Assembly: GCA_004154925.1 (NCBI GenBank)
Contig: QJNS01000035.1
Location: forward strand, 4,899-68,898
Direction: 5' to 3'
Length of the DNA stretch: 64,000 nucleotides
DNA from: Monosporascus cannonballus
Lineage: Eukaryota; Ascomycota; Sordariomycetes; Xylariales
In this document: piece after piece, positions 9,922-20,439 of the stretch
Layout: the number at the start of each line of letters is the position of its first letter
Numbering within the stretch: position 1 is the first letter of the stretch
The notes under the pieces: generated by a model
Seen by the model: only the letters and a program-made list of their open reading frames with translations
What the model was told of the DNA's origin: nothing
The model's database searches: none
Position numbers and translations under genes: made by a program

Positions 9922-10982
9922 CAGTCATTGCCTTCGTGGATATTCCGAGGCACCTTTTCTCCTCTAAACTCACAAGAAGAGGAAAGGGGACATTCTGTCT
10001 GCTCCTTAACCATGAAACTCTTGAGTGGGTCCATGCGACAAAGATAAAGATAATTATCATAATAAAATATAGCCATAGCCGTTTCCGGAGCCATGTCTCT
10101 AGGGAAAAGTGTGAAACTGAAACAGGTAACACCTTGTCTGACAATTTTCACGGACTTTGTCCTTTCGTATACATAGAGCTAAGTTTTCTGCGGGAGCCGC
10201 TCTTCTACATCTTAACCTCTGACGAATAGTCGGCTATGCTTATGAAGACTACTGCTAGAGACTTCCCCAAAATTGATAGATGAATATCCTGTCACAGAAA
10301 AGGGGCCCCCTATAGCAAGGGTCTTCGGATCATCGTTATTCCTTTCCGGAGCCGTAGAGCCCTATATCAGTGCACTGCCCATACCAAGTGGGATGACCGT
10401 TTCCTAGCTTCCGAGTTATCAATATAGCCCTCAAGAGCTATGCATCTGCTCCGTAATTAGTAAGTGCGACATACCCTAAAAGGGTTAATAGGTAGGAGTG
10501 GGTGAGATGGCTTCTACGATGGCTCTGGGTAATACTTTGGCGCAGTGTCACGAGGTTGCAGAGTAGAAAGATGCTTCTTTGAAATTCTTATAGATAATAA
10601 GAAACATAGGTCGGAACGCGGTCCCTATGAATCAAGAGATACCGTCATGTCGTGTAAGAATATTACCACGACAGGACAAAAGTCCTGTAAGCGCTTAGAC
10701 TTAGAACGGAATCATTAATATTGTAATTGGGTTGGACAAAGCGGGATATGGTAGTTAAAAAGACGACACGCTCTGACTTCGCCCTGGTAGCCTCTCCACT
10801 GATCCCGATGTGTTTGTGTGGCATGATTGCCACGGAGATGCAGGAAGCATGCGAAAGTTATTACGGGACTGAGCATCCGTGATGACTATTTGCGATGAGA
10901 TAGCCTAGTTGCCTAGGTAAGTATATGAGATGTGGTGACCATGAGCTTGTGCATATAATTGTCCCTATGTACTGATCTTTGC
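9922..10982. other. Intergenic, nothing supported
   Basis: Mixed, slightly AT-rich sequence. A minus-strand open stretch at 9922-10151 precedes the P-loop remnant in the same reading direction and may be its badly mutated upstream part, but nothing in it is recognisable. From 10200 to 10980 I see no gene. Confidence 0.4.
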
Positions 10983-11920
10983 TCAGCTTTGTGGTAACTC
11001 GGGATTCGCCCATTCTGGCTCACCGCGAGAGCGCAGCTGATATTCCGGCTCGGGTACTAATAGTGCCTTCAATGTTGTCTTTATACCTTCATCCTCAATC
11101 ATCTCCTCAAAATTCACCCTATCTTTTCTCCTCCGGGTCCTGGCCCCGACCTCGTCCATGGCTTCGAGAATGGCATGAGGTTCCGTCCAGGCTCTGCCGA
11201 AGTCAACGAGCCGACAGTTCATGAAATTCTCCGCTCGGATATCATTGTTGTATATCTTGAGATAGCTCAGCCTGATCACTCTTCTGAAAGTTTCGTGGAT
11301 ATTCTTTGAGTTAAGTCCTCTGTGATCCACTTCCAGATCCTTCACAATAGCGCGGATGCGGACATCCTGCCCCAGAGCCTGAAAAAGATCATCGTCGATG
11401 ACATCAGAGCAAAGATCAAGGCCCATCCTTTCCAGTCGTCGTTTATCCTTCTCCTTTAAGAGCAGGTATCCATGGCATCCCACCGCGATTTTTTCCCTTT
11501 TGCCGATCTGTCCCTTGACTCTGGCCTTCTGGATACATCCATATGCCCTGCATTCTGCATAGAATGGGTCTGTATAGTATAAAGCCTCATTTAGAGGACA
11601 ATCATCCCCCAGGTAGGCTCCCCAGAAGTTCTTTGAGTCAGCAGGATGAGAGAACTTGAACTGCAAATCGAGATGTTATTCGAGATGAACCTTGATTGAT
11701 CGCGACTGTGACTCACCACCTTCAATGCATATCGTCTAGACTCAATCTCCACCTCGAAGACGAAACCCTGTATGCCAGATGCATCAGTACGCTTTTCATC
11801 AAGCCTTGGGCCCCATTTTATCGGGGAGTCCTGATGCTTGAATGCGTGCAGCTTCGGACCTTTACATGGAGGCAGCAGAGGAGCGTACGAGTGAGGCACC
11901 TGGTTTTGACGCTTGCCCAT
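10983..11920 (-). CDS. Fta2-like protein (kinetochore Sim4 subunit Fta2 family; kinase-like fold)
   Basis: Two exons, 11717-11920 and 10983-11660, with a 56-nt GT-AG intron, give 293 residues. The layout is that of the large fungal family annotated as Fta2-like: a GPKL..F / SPIKWGPRL start, a glycine- and valine-rich strand pair ending RYALKVF with a conserved Lys, DPFYAECRAYGCIQ, CHGYLLL, RAIVKDLE, an IYNNDIRAENFMNCRLVDFGRAWT block that recalls a kinase catalytic loop and DFG, and TEPHA. In S. pombe Fta2 is a centromere (Sim4) protein. Filamentous fungi carry many copies of this domain with unknown roles, so a centromere role should not be assumed. D-I-R and V-D-F-G are present, so nucleotide binding is possible. 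It is transcribed away from the gene at 12384, sharing about 460 bp. Confidence 0.75.
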
Positions 11921-12383
11921 CTCATATCAGTTCGTGGGGTGAACTATGACTCATAATGAACATTGACAAGTCAGGACTGGTTCTGGAAGTAAAGTACCAA
12001 CCGCATATTCTTATCTACGCAATGCCACCGTAGGGGCGGTCTCCTGATCCGAGAAGGGATGCAACAATCAGTGCGATCATGTCAAAATGTCGGCACAAAG
12101 CGGGGTTGGAACCAATCAACCCCCCTCCCCTAGGCCGCCGTGAAAGCCTGCCATAGGATGCAACAATGGGTCGCAGAAACATGCATCTTCCTCGCCAAAT
12201 GATAACGACTTGGTCTCCTACGGTAGTTGTCGTCGTCTTGGGCGGTCCAGGGGTAAAGCCTCGTTTTACATAAACCTATGGGTTAAAGATGAGCGAAATC
12301 CGGCAATACGATGTCTAGGTTTAGCTTACTCTCGGAAAGCTTTCAATCGAAACCATTCTCTCTTATTGACTATCTGCCCAAAT

Positions 12384-13673
12384 ATGACTCAGGCACGCGC
12401 GGAGGCAGAGTCTATATTCGCATTGCTCACAGAGAGAAACCCTCATATCGAGAGGCCACGGCAGAAAACGGGCGGAAATACTAGCAGCCAGGATTACCTA
12501 TGGCCAAGAGAAATAAGAAAATGGGAAGAGTTCAACTTCGAGACGTTGAAAACCATATATGGTGGCCGATTGATGAGCGAGGCACGCGAAAAGCGCAATT
12601 CACTTCCACCATTACCTCACATCGACGACGGAGACCGTAAAGTCAGTCACCGCGAAGCCCCAACAGTTAGTATTCTGGACAATTGGAACCGTAAGATCGT
12701 AGTAGGGGCTCTGAGAACCATTGAAGGCGCCCTGCATCCGTCTATATGGAAACAGGAAACAGGGAAACATCCGAGCAGCGAGCAACAGGCTTCAACGACA
12801 GAACCAACGGATGCGAAAACGAAAAGAGAAACCGGCATAAAGAAAGTCCAAGCGGGTGCATCTGATGAGGTAAAAGCGGAGAAAGCCAGAAGGAAGCGCT
12901 CTAAAATGCCGGATGCAGGTGCTGTTCTGGCGTCCGAGGAGGTCGATATGAAAACTGCTACCGAGAGGTTTCCCAAAGATTATAAACCAGCATGTAAATG
13001 GACCAGCGAGAAAATTCGCCAAGGGCGATGCGCAGACAAAATGACGGGAGAATGGTCGCCACCTGAGATCATTGAAAGAAACAAGCACATGCCGATAAGA
13101 CAGGCATACACATACTGTGTGGAATTCGAATGCCGCTATGGCTGTATCCTCACAACCGACGAAGCCTTTATCTTTCGGATTAGGCCACGAGACTCTTACA
13201 TCAGTAAGTCTTTTGTCTGTCATGTAAAGCTGAGCTGCTAATGATGTCAAGAATCCACTGGACTAAGCCTCGACTATGAAAGTCTGAAGAAAGGGGTGAG
13301 GGAGTGTGGACTCATGGAATATATCTCTATCCCTTGGAGATTCGGAACTGACAAAGATCATGACGCATACTCTAAAGTGACAGTTAACCTTGCACTGTGG
13401 ACCATACATGTTCTTGCCGGGAATCACTACAGATTCGGCTGGGAATACCCCATGCTTTGTAACGAGGTGCTTGCGCCACGACCTGACTTGACAGCCGAAC
13501 GACCCGAAAGGGCCCAATCCCCAACCAGTCGTAAAAGGAAAACCCCGTCGCTAAAGTCGGCCTCGGAGCTGCGAGAACTTTCTTCTCCAAGAAAACGAAG
13601 GAAGAGTGAAGCATCTCAAACGGATATTTACTCATCATTCTCCGGTGGGCTTCCACTGACACTCGGGGTATGA
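12384..13673 (+). CDS. Unnamed fungal protein with 'TVNLALW' C-terminal domain
   Basis: Exons 12384-13203 and 13252-13673 join in frame across a 48-nt intron to give 413 residues. The ATG at 12384 (MTQARAEAES) is the first in frame; the frame stays open further upstream, so a longer 5' exon is possible. The middle (about residues 125-205) is basic and disordered, with Lys/Arg/Glu runs and a KARRKRSK patch that could be a nuclear signal. The C-terminal half has the pattern FPKDYKPACKW, PIRQAYTYC, RYGCILTTDEAFIFRI, LMEYISIPW and TVNLALWTIHVL. I recall this pattern from large sets of unnamed fungal proteins. The 'D.K....W' plus following strands could be a PD-(D/E)XK-like nuclease core, but that is speculation. 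The tail has a second basic stretch (SPRKRRKS). Confidence 0.65.
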
Positions 13674-14533
13674 AACACCATTCTGCCACCATTCAAGTAT
13701 CAATCCACAGCAAGCTAACATGCAACGTGACCAGCCGCCTGTCAGTGACTCCGAGGAAAGCACTCAGGGGGAAGAAGATGAGAGTGCTGGGAGAAGAACG
13801 GAGTTGCAACTTCTAAGAGCGGGACTGCGGCCAAGAGCTTACGAGCCGGGGAGATACAAATGCTGAGCAACGGCTTCCTTTTAGGGAGAGAGCAGGAGGT
13901 ATAGCGGTTGAATGGGCTTTGGAATCAGCTAAAAGAATCTCGAAAAATCCCCTGCCTTTCAAGCTAGCCGCGGTGATCCACTCGTTTCTTGCTTAATCAG
14001 CTTCTGGTCAGAAGGAGCCAACAGCTCCCGACGTTTGCGTGATCAGTCTCAAACTGTAGGGGCGCAAAATGCCGCGATTACTGTATCCCATCCAAGCTTC
14101 CAATGTAAACCTTCGAGGAGAATATCAGCATGAAGCGCTATGCGTAGCGCAAGGCGGTCAAGCCCCTGTACGCCCAGGAGGTGGCTAAGGCGTTCCTCTG
14201 ATTCACCACAGTATGCGCCGGACCATCTTCGCCCTTGTTGCCGCGGCGGGGAGGCCTCTTGAACGATGGCATAACTAGTCCCGGTCTCGGGAAATGAGTC
14301 ACCAACTGGTAGCATCTTTGGAGTCTTGTCGCCTCCTTACGGGCGTGCAGTGGGAGTCTGCAGACGACGGGATGGTTCTTGTCCACCCGTCCCAGCCGGA
14401 AGCCGTGCAATTGTCTAATCGACTCTTCTAGGATCTCCGCTGGTGGAATCTGTGATTCATAATACAGTGTGTCCTGAGTGCGTCTTCCAGACCGGCAGGA
14501 TCGCTCTGACAGGAAAGCTACCATTCAACCGAC
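13674..14533. other. Intergenic, nothing supported
   Basis: About 860 bases downstream of the previous gene. An open stretch on the minus strand at 14138-14524 reads as basic low-complexity protein and is not recognised. GC falls toward the right end, where the transposase relic begins. Confidence 0.4.
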
Positions 14534-14950
14534 ATTATGCAATATTACAAGGAAAATAAGATCAGTACTATTTGCGTACCTACCTATTGGCCTTAGCTTC
14601 GCAAGCCCCTCAATATAAGGTATTTACCGCACTTAAGCAAGCATACGGACGACGGATCGAAAATATAATACGAAAGCATATTACCCATATTCCCAGGGAC
14701 TATTTTCCCCCGCCTTTTACGTCGCCTTTCAGCAAATTATTACAGGAAGCAATATCTGTGAAGTTTCAAAAAGCTGGAATTGTTTATTTTTAACCCAGAA
14801 AGGACAATATCGGAGCTGGATATCATGCTACGTACGCTGACGCGTCGGTCCGTAGCTTACTTACCCTTTAGATTCCTTAAAACGCCAAATAACCCAACCA
14901 AGGCGACTTTACAAACGTATTATATTAAATATCGGGTTTCCCGTTATTAA
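14534..14950 (+). mobile_element. Relic of pogo/Fot1-type DDE transposase, C-terminal end
   Basis: Reading across three frames on the plus strand gives the end of a Tc1/mariner-superfamily (pogo/Fot1) DDE transposase. First is QYYKENKISTICVPTYW in one frame, then FTALKQAYGRRIENI, HITHIPRDYF and FQKAGIVYF in the next. Then, after a 1-nt shift at about 14790, come NPERTISELDIMLRTL and TLQTYYIKYRVSR. The KQAYGR.IE....... HI blocks and the (V/I)PFNPERVIS.LD.. block are typical. Stop codons and shifts are present and the surrounding DNA is very AT-rich, as expected after RIP. The catalytic D,D,D part is missing. Confidence 0.78.
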
Positions 14951-15248
14951 AACAGCACACCCACGTTAATTTACCAATCGATCCACTAACTTGCTGGAAA
15001 AAAAGGGCTGTTAACGGGCAGTTCGTACGAAGCAACGGCGCTATAGACGATCCAGCAATGCTTGGTCATAACGCACGCCCTTGTGAAATTAATTAAATAT
15101 GTCTTTCAAGCGGATTCTAATAGGTTTTATTTAGTTTCAGGCGTTGTCGCTTAATTATTTGAATTTTAATTGTATTGGTTCTGTTGAGAGTGCCGACTCG
15201 CTTATCAGATACGTTAATTACAGAAATACCCTTTTGTAGTTTGATGCC
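14951..15248. other. AT-rich tail of the transposon relic
   Basis: Strongly AT-rich (ATTAATTAAATATG and similar) with no coding frame. It probably holds the rest of the RIP-mutated DNA transposon. I could not find its terminal inverted repeats. Confidence 0.45.
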
Positions 15249-16737
15249 TTAGTCTCTGGCACTTGTTAGACTCTGTTTCAGAGACCCAAAAGTTAGCAGA
15301 ACAAGGGAAACCGCCCCGAGACCGGCCGCAGCGAAAAAGACGCCGCCCCCTTCTGTGAAATAAGTTTGGAAACCCCCAAGCAAGAGTGGTCCAAGTACAC
15401 TTCCTAGCGTTTCCATCATAGCCAAGGCAGCCAGCGCTTCAGGCCTTTCCTTCCCTTCGTGCAGGTTCACAAAGTAGCCTTTGATGAACGATGGTGTGGG
15501 CAGCCCGACAGCAAGGAGGATCGTGATAGTGTAGACCTGCCATGCTTGGTCGGCATAGCCCAGAGCTGTTAATGATAAGCTTTGAATAGCGAGTGAAACC
15601 AAGGCTAAAACCAAGTCTGTAACATCTGGAAGAATGTAACCTTGTGGAAAAGCTGCAGGGCCCGGGGAACCATATATAAGCTAGCAAAGATATAGAGCGC
15701 TGCCACCGAGTGCGCGATCGAGATAATGAAGCCGTTCTCTTTTCCAGTGAATCCGAATCGCAGTGACGTGTGCACCAACAGCGCATTGAAAACGTACGAC
15801 TGGATAACGTTGTAAGTAAGCAGGCTAAGACCGATGGATAAATGAGTCGGCTGCCTCCGGAAGGGGCGTAGAGGGGAAAGGATAACGTTGAACCATCGTC
15901 TGAACAAACCGGGGGAGACGTCGTCAGCTCGGGTGTCGGTACCATACCGCTCTTCGCCACCTTCGGCGGCAACAGCCCGTAGCTTTATCCTTGGGCCTCG
16001 GCGCGTCATGCAAAGCTGTATGTACGACACAGACACCGCGAAGAGGGCTAGAGCGATGAAGAAGCTTACGTTGAAGTTCTGGAATAGCCCTGCCACGAAG
16101 GGACTGGTAGAAATCCCGATCATGTAGAAGGCGAGGGAATAGCTGATCAGCGACGATGCTTTCTCTTTACATCGCGATTGGGAATATACGGCGTTGAGAA
16201 TAAAGTGGAGGAGGTTGTCCGAAGCAAAGCCCTCGAAGATGCGGCCGGAAAGGGCTATATAAATGCTGTGGATAGACACTGTTGTACAATCAGAATCACA
16301 TTTTCTAGTCGAGATGGAGGCTACGAGAACACACCACCAAGAAGCAGCATCACGACGCTCATCGAACGGCACAGCATCCAGAGCAGCAGTCCCAATTTAC
16401 GACTCGTAATTGCCAGCCTTTGCAAGTACCCGAGTGCAGAGATTCCGAGGATATTGGCGATGCACGTGGCGGCGGCAACAAAGCCGGCATATCTGCTAGT
16501 TTCCCCGCTTTCGCAATGCCGGGGATCTTTACAGAGAAGCGTCGCGTAGGCAAAGTAAGCTGTGGCCGAAGTCGACGCCATGGCAAGGGCCGCGAGAAGC
16601 GCTACTGGCAAGGCATACTCAGGTTCAAAGTCTTGGCTAGTTGGTGTTGCGCTGTGGGCGTGAGAATTGCCATCGCTCGGCTCTTCTTCCAAAAGGGCCG
16701 TGGCCTCCTGCTCGTAAACTGTTGTATCGTGCTCCAT
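15249..16737 (-). pseudogene. MFS transporter with one frame break
   Basis: A major-facilitator protein of the TetA-like fungal group, expected to export a small molecule across the plasma membrane. The start is the ATG at 16737 (MEHDTTVYEQEA). Exon 1 runs 16737-16335; a 56-nt intron (donor gtgtgt, acceptor acaacag) leads to exon 2 from 16278. About twelve hydrophobic segments are visible, with the central loop near EGGEERYGTDTR. Around 15620-15640 the frame changes: the text continues in another frame as DLVLALVSLAIQSLS and then runs to DQAWQVYTITILL, PSFIKGYF and the stop at 15249. No GT-AG intron restores the frame; every acceptor needs a phase-1 donor, and none exists. It is either a real one-base lesion or a sequencing indel. 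The gene diverges from the methyltransferase gene at 16957. Confidence 0.78.
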
Positions 16738-16956
16738 GAGTAGTTGGCAATGAAAGAGCGATAGCCGTCCATGGTGGCGGAGCGGAGGGTACAAAACAGG
16801 ACATGTATTTTGATGCGGAGGGTTAGCCGGGGGCCGAGCGGGAGGTGCAGCAGCGCTAACATCTTCATAAATAATCCGGGAACAATGCCCACAGCACACG
16901 CTTTCCAGTCGAGCCACGACGTGCCCTAGTCTATACCTTAATTCCCATGAGCGGCC
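16738..16956. promoter_or_regulatory. Shared promoter of MFS and methyltransferase genes
   Basis: Only 219 bases separate the two ATGs, which face away from each other. Such a short divergent promoter suggests co-regulation of the transporter and the tailoring enzyme, as in fungal metabolite clusters. I could not pick out a specific regulator site. Confidence 0.45.
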
Positions 16957-18819
16957 ATGGATGCAACTTTGCAAGGCCTCATCGACACGCTCAAATCCAC
17001 GTTGCTAGACATCAGACGCGACCCGGATGGCTCTCTGCAGGCCGCACTCCACGATACCGAAAAGCTCCCCGACCAGAAGCTTTATCTGCTGGCATCTGAA
17101 GCTTTAGATCTGCTCTCGGAAGTACGACTCGTGCTGGAGCCTAGCCAGCTCGTTCTGGCTGATCATTTTTTTGGTATATTGCACCGCGGGGCCGGCGGGG
17201 GCGGGGGGGGGGGGGGGGGGGCGGGGNNNNNNNNNNTTGTGTTTTATTTTTTGGTTTTATTCGAAACCCCCCCCCCCCTCCAGTTATAAGATCTTGCAGC
17301 TAATATGGATTAGGGCTACATGAGCACTAAAGCGCTATGTGCTGCCGTCGAATTGAAAATCCCTGACCTGCTCGCCTCTGGGCCGATGACGCTGTCGCAG
17401 TTGGCGAGCAAATGCGATGGCCGGCTAGACCGCCTCGGCCAGGTCATGTGCACGCTCCGTAATAATGGCATCTTCTCATATGACGCGGAAACAGACAGCT
17501 ATCAGAACAATTCTGCTTCCACATTGCTCCTATCCAGCCATTGGACCCAATGGCGGAACTGGATAGAACTCTATGAGAACGAGTTCTACGATATGGCCCG
17601 CGGTATTCCTGCCTCGTGCAAGAACGACGTCTCTCGCTGTCCGGCGCAAGTTAGCTATGATACGGACGATATCATGTTGAAGTATTTTACCGACCGAGGT
17701 TGGATTCCTAAATTTCATAAGACGCTTAGCGGTGGTGCTGTCGCGCAGGCCCCGGGAATTATCCAGGACTACCCTTGGGAGGAGGTGGCGACGAGCACGG
17801 TGCTCGACATCGGCGGGGGCGGTGGGGGGCTGATCGCTTCGCTTCTTCGAGAGCACAAGACTATGAAACGTACCATCCTCGAAGTGCCTCGGGTGATTGA
17901 GCAAGCCAGGTTCAACTTCCACAGCCCGGAGGGTCAATATAGAGATGTCGGACACCAGATACCTCCAGAGAACCTGATAGAGGGCTATTTCTTCGAGGAA
18001 GTTCCGCCGTCCGATGTCTACACCATCAAATGGTGTCTACATGACTGTGACGACCAAAAGGCTTGCCAGATTCTGACGAATATCCGCAAAGCTATCACAG
18101 AGACGCCCAATAGCCGACTTGTCGTCCTGGAATCCGTATTGAAAGACGGCCATATGGGGAGGGTGTCGAGATATGCTGACTTGAACATGATGGTGGCGGT
18201 GGGTGGCAAGGAACGGGACGAAAAGCAATGGCGACAGTTGGCAGACGAAACGGGATGGGGCCTGAGAACGATCTACCATCTCCGCAATTCTTGGCCATGC
18301 GCCTTGGAGTTCGTGCCGATCTGGCCTCTGAAGAGCACTCCTCAAGCAAGCACACATGTTCCCTCGACCAGGCCTAGATATGTCGTTGCTAATATGAGAT
18401 TCCTCGAACCGTGGGATGGCAGCAGAGGGAATCCCTACGTGCGGATAGACCCGGCGCCCGGATTTGATAGGATGAATTTCGAGTGGCAGGATCATGCTGT
18501 TACCATCCAAGACGCGCGGCCTATGATGAAAGACTTTGTGTTGGACATCCACGGTTTCGCCTATATCGAGGACGCCATCTCGCAGGATGTCGTCGATGCC
18601 TTGCGCGGCAGCGATAAGAGCGCGGTGAAGGCGTTGTACAATCCGCATGTCGAGGATTTGGTGAAGCGGATTTCCGGTGCCCCCGGAATAATTATTTTTG
18701 ACCACACGCAGCGCAAGAGGAGGCTCGACCTCGGCAGGACCCAAAATGACGACGGCAAGGAGCAGCCGGCGACCATGGTGACTCACAACTCAATCCCGCA
18801 GCATCCCAACTTGGACTGA
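16957..18819 (+). CDS. O-methyltransferase fused to truncated AsaB/GA4-desaturase-type oxygenase; assembly gap in intron
   Basis: Exon 1 (16957 to about 17173) gives the helical N-terminus of a SAM-dependent O-methyltransferase ending LVLADHF. Exon 2 (17314-18819) resumes with GYMSTKALCAAVELKIPDLL. The SAM-binding glycine loop VLDIGGGGGGLIASLL, the IKWCLHDCDD block (catalytic His region) and NMMVAVGG/ERDEKQW are all present. After EFVPIW (about residue 410) a linker leads, with no stop, into a second domain with RYVVANMRFLEP, GNPYVRIDPAPGF, VTIQDARP, HGFAYIED and LYNPHVEDL, typical of the AsaB/GA4-desaturase oxygenase family. That domain stops right after KEQPATMV, where the family's iron-binding His/Asp motif is expected. 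The intron holds the N gap. Exon 1 is one base out of phase, in a T7 run. Confidence 0.75.
17227..17236. other. Assembly gap (10 N) between homopolymers
   Basis: Ten N follow a 19-base G run (17203-17221) and a further G4, and are followed within 35 bases by a C run (about 17269-17278). The gap lies in the first intron of the methyltransferase gene, so no coding sequence is lost if the intron model is right. The join itself may be unreliable. Confidence 0.98.
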
Positions 18820-18820
18820 C

Positions 18821-19551
18821 ATGGTCATTTTGGCGAACGGTATCGAAGATGTCTTCCCCGATATTCTGGGTCACGCTGAATGCTGGGTCTCGGCCATGTA
18901 AGTTTACCCTCAAATATCCCCAATCCCTCTAGAGTGCGATGGCTCGCATCTCTAAATATTTATATCAAGCACTAACCTCCGGCCACAAGCTTCCACTGCT
19001 TGTTCTGCCACGAGTGGGAGGAGACAGGTGCCGCCTCCGCCGGGATCTTAGCCGTAGGGGATGTCGGTGTCGCTGTCCCCGCTCTCCACTTCGCGCGGCA
19101 AGCGTTACGCATCTCGCGTCGAGTCACGATCTATACGCACGGCGACGAGGACCTTGCTAAGGAATTGACGGCTACGCTGGAATCCGCCCCGGCGCCCATG
19201 ACGGTCGACTCGCGAAAGATCGCAAAGTTTGTCAAGGGACAGAAGGATGCAGAGATCATCCTGTACTTCGAGGACGGCACCAGCAAGACAGACGGGTTCC
19301 TGGCTCACAAGCCAAAGTATACGCTGAGAGGCAACTTGGCTCGGCAACTGGGGGTCGAGATCACACGGCAGAACGTTCTCCAGGTCAGCCCACCCTTCAA
19401 CCAGACGAACGTGAAGGGCGTCTTTGCTGCCGGAGATTGCGCCAGCCCCATGCAGAACGTTACCGGGGCTCTTTACGCGGGAACGCTTGCGGGAGCTGGT
19501 GCGCCAGCACAGATTCAGGCCGAGACCTACAATCAAAAAGGCGTATTCTAG
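18821..19551 (+). pseudogene. Thioredoxin-reductase-like flavoprotein, N-terminal third missing
   Basis: Two exons (18821-18897 and 18990-19551, 92-nt intron) give about 212 residues. They match the middle and C-terminus of the fungal thioredoxin-reductase-like oxidoreductases found in metabolite clusters (GliT-like): VILANGIEDVFPDILGHAECW, FHCLFCHEWEE with the CxxC redox pair, LAVGDVG for the NADPH domain, and GVFAAGDCASPM..V.GALYAGTLAGAGA for the second FAD-binding segment. The first FAD-binding GxGxxG domain, normally about 100 residues, is absent. Upstream, in another frame, lies the cut end of the oxygenase domain. About 40 bases of unassignable sequence separate the two remnants, so one deletion seems to have removed the end of one gene and the start of the next. 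Confidence 0.8.
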
Positions 19552-19676
19552 TTTCAGGAAGTCGGCTAGCACGAGACGTACCGCCCAACTGACTCGGGAA
19601 GGAGGCGGTAGGAATAATGTGATGGTTTGCCCCCTTTGAAAAGGAAGTCTTCTAGTGACGGTATTCGAGGCAGGGC

Positions 19677-19860
19677 TGTCACGTGTCAAGGTCGAACCTT
19701 CTAGATGGGGGCTATACAGGGGTTGTAGGCGTATATATAGGGCCGTTCTCCTCCCATATATTGGCAGGGACAGGTGTTACTGGTCTAATCCATATGCTGT
19801 TACCTTCCTGAGAGACTGATTCTTCCTACCTTTCACGCTGCTGGACCCTTTTCTCTAACA
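19677..19860 (+). mobile_element. Solo LTR, third and most diverged copy
   Basis: A 184-bp unit from TGTCACGTGTC to TCTCTAACA, colinear with the LTR at 6135-6336: a shared start (CAAGGT, GAACC), a central gtatatatagggc TATA segment, CCTACCTTTCAC, and an end ttttctct.aca. The flanking five bases are AGGGC on the left and ACGGC on the right, four of five identical, which supports an old target-site duplication. It lies 125 bases beyond the stop of the thioredoxin-reductase remnant. Confidence 0.6.
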
Positions 19861-20272
19861 ACGGCATTAAAGAAAACCTCAATAGAAAGCCTGTTTCCCA
19901 CCTAACATAGTCCCTTTGCGCACCGCTTCGTATCTCTTGGTTGCTGCTAAATGTATGTACCTTGTTAATTGGGTGAACACCAAACCTCTTAAACGAGTCG
20001 AGAGGATTGGGGATGCTACTTTACAGGGAAGACACATTTATTTCAGGGGACGCGCTTCTGGCCAATCCATAATCCACGCTGGCTTCAAGGTTTCCAGGTA
20101 TTGCTTGATATGGTGGTCAGGTGACGGCAGAGGAACATGATGTCGCAACAGGCGCGACAGTTGCCAGCAAGCACAATAAAACCAGGTATAGACGGCGGAC
20201 ACGCTGGCGTCGTTAGGGAGTTACGATTCTATTTGAGAGAAGATCCGTTTCGCATATTCTTTCCATCATACA
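19861..20272. other. Intergenic, nothing supported
   Basis: Four hundred bases between two LTR-like segments with no recognisable coding frame. A short segment at about 20142-20158 holds TGTCGCAACA-GG-CGCGACA, a small near-palindrome that could be another repeat end. Confidence 0.4.
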
Positions 20273-20439
20273 TGTCAAATCTAGAACACCTCGGCTTAGC
20301 TAGTCTTCGGACTAGCGGCTATCGCTTTCGCCACTCCGGTAGCCGTATCTCATGGCTACCACTGTTTTTCTATATATATAAAGAGGGCTCATTACCTTCA
20401 CCCTCTATCTAGGACGTTCTAGAGGCCAGCAACCTGTTA
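20273..20439 (+). mobile_element. Probable solo LTR of a second family
   Basis: A segment starting TGTCAAATC and ending CAACCTGTTA is flanked by the same five bases, ATACA (20268-20272 and 20440-20444). Inside are a perfect 7-bp-stem hairpin with a TTCG loop (GCTAGTC-TTCG-GACTAGC, 20299-20316), a second hairpin (GGTAGCC...GGCTACC, about 20338-20360), and then a TATA box (ctatatatataaag, about 20371). Hairpins, TATA box and target duplication together suggest a small LTR. The right end lacks the usual CA, so the call is tentative. Confidence 0.45.
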
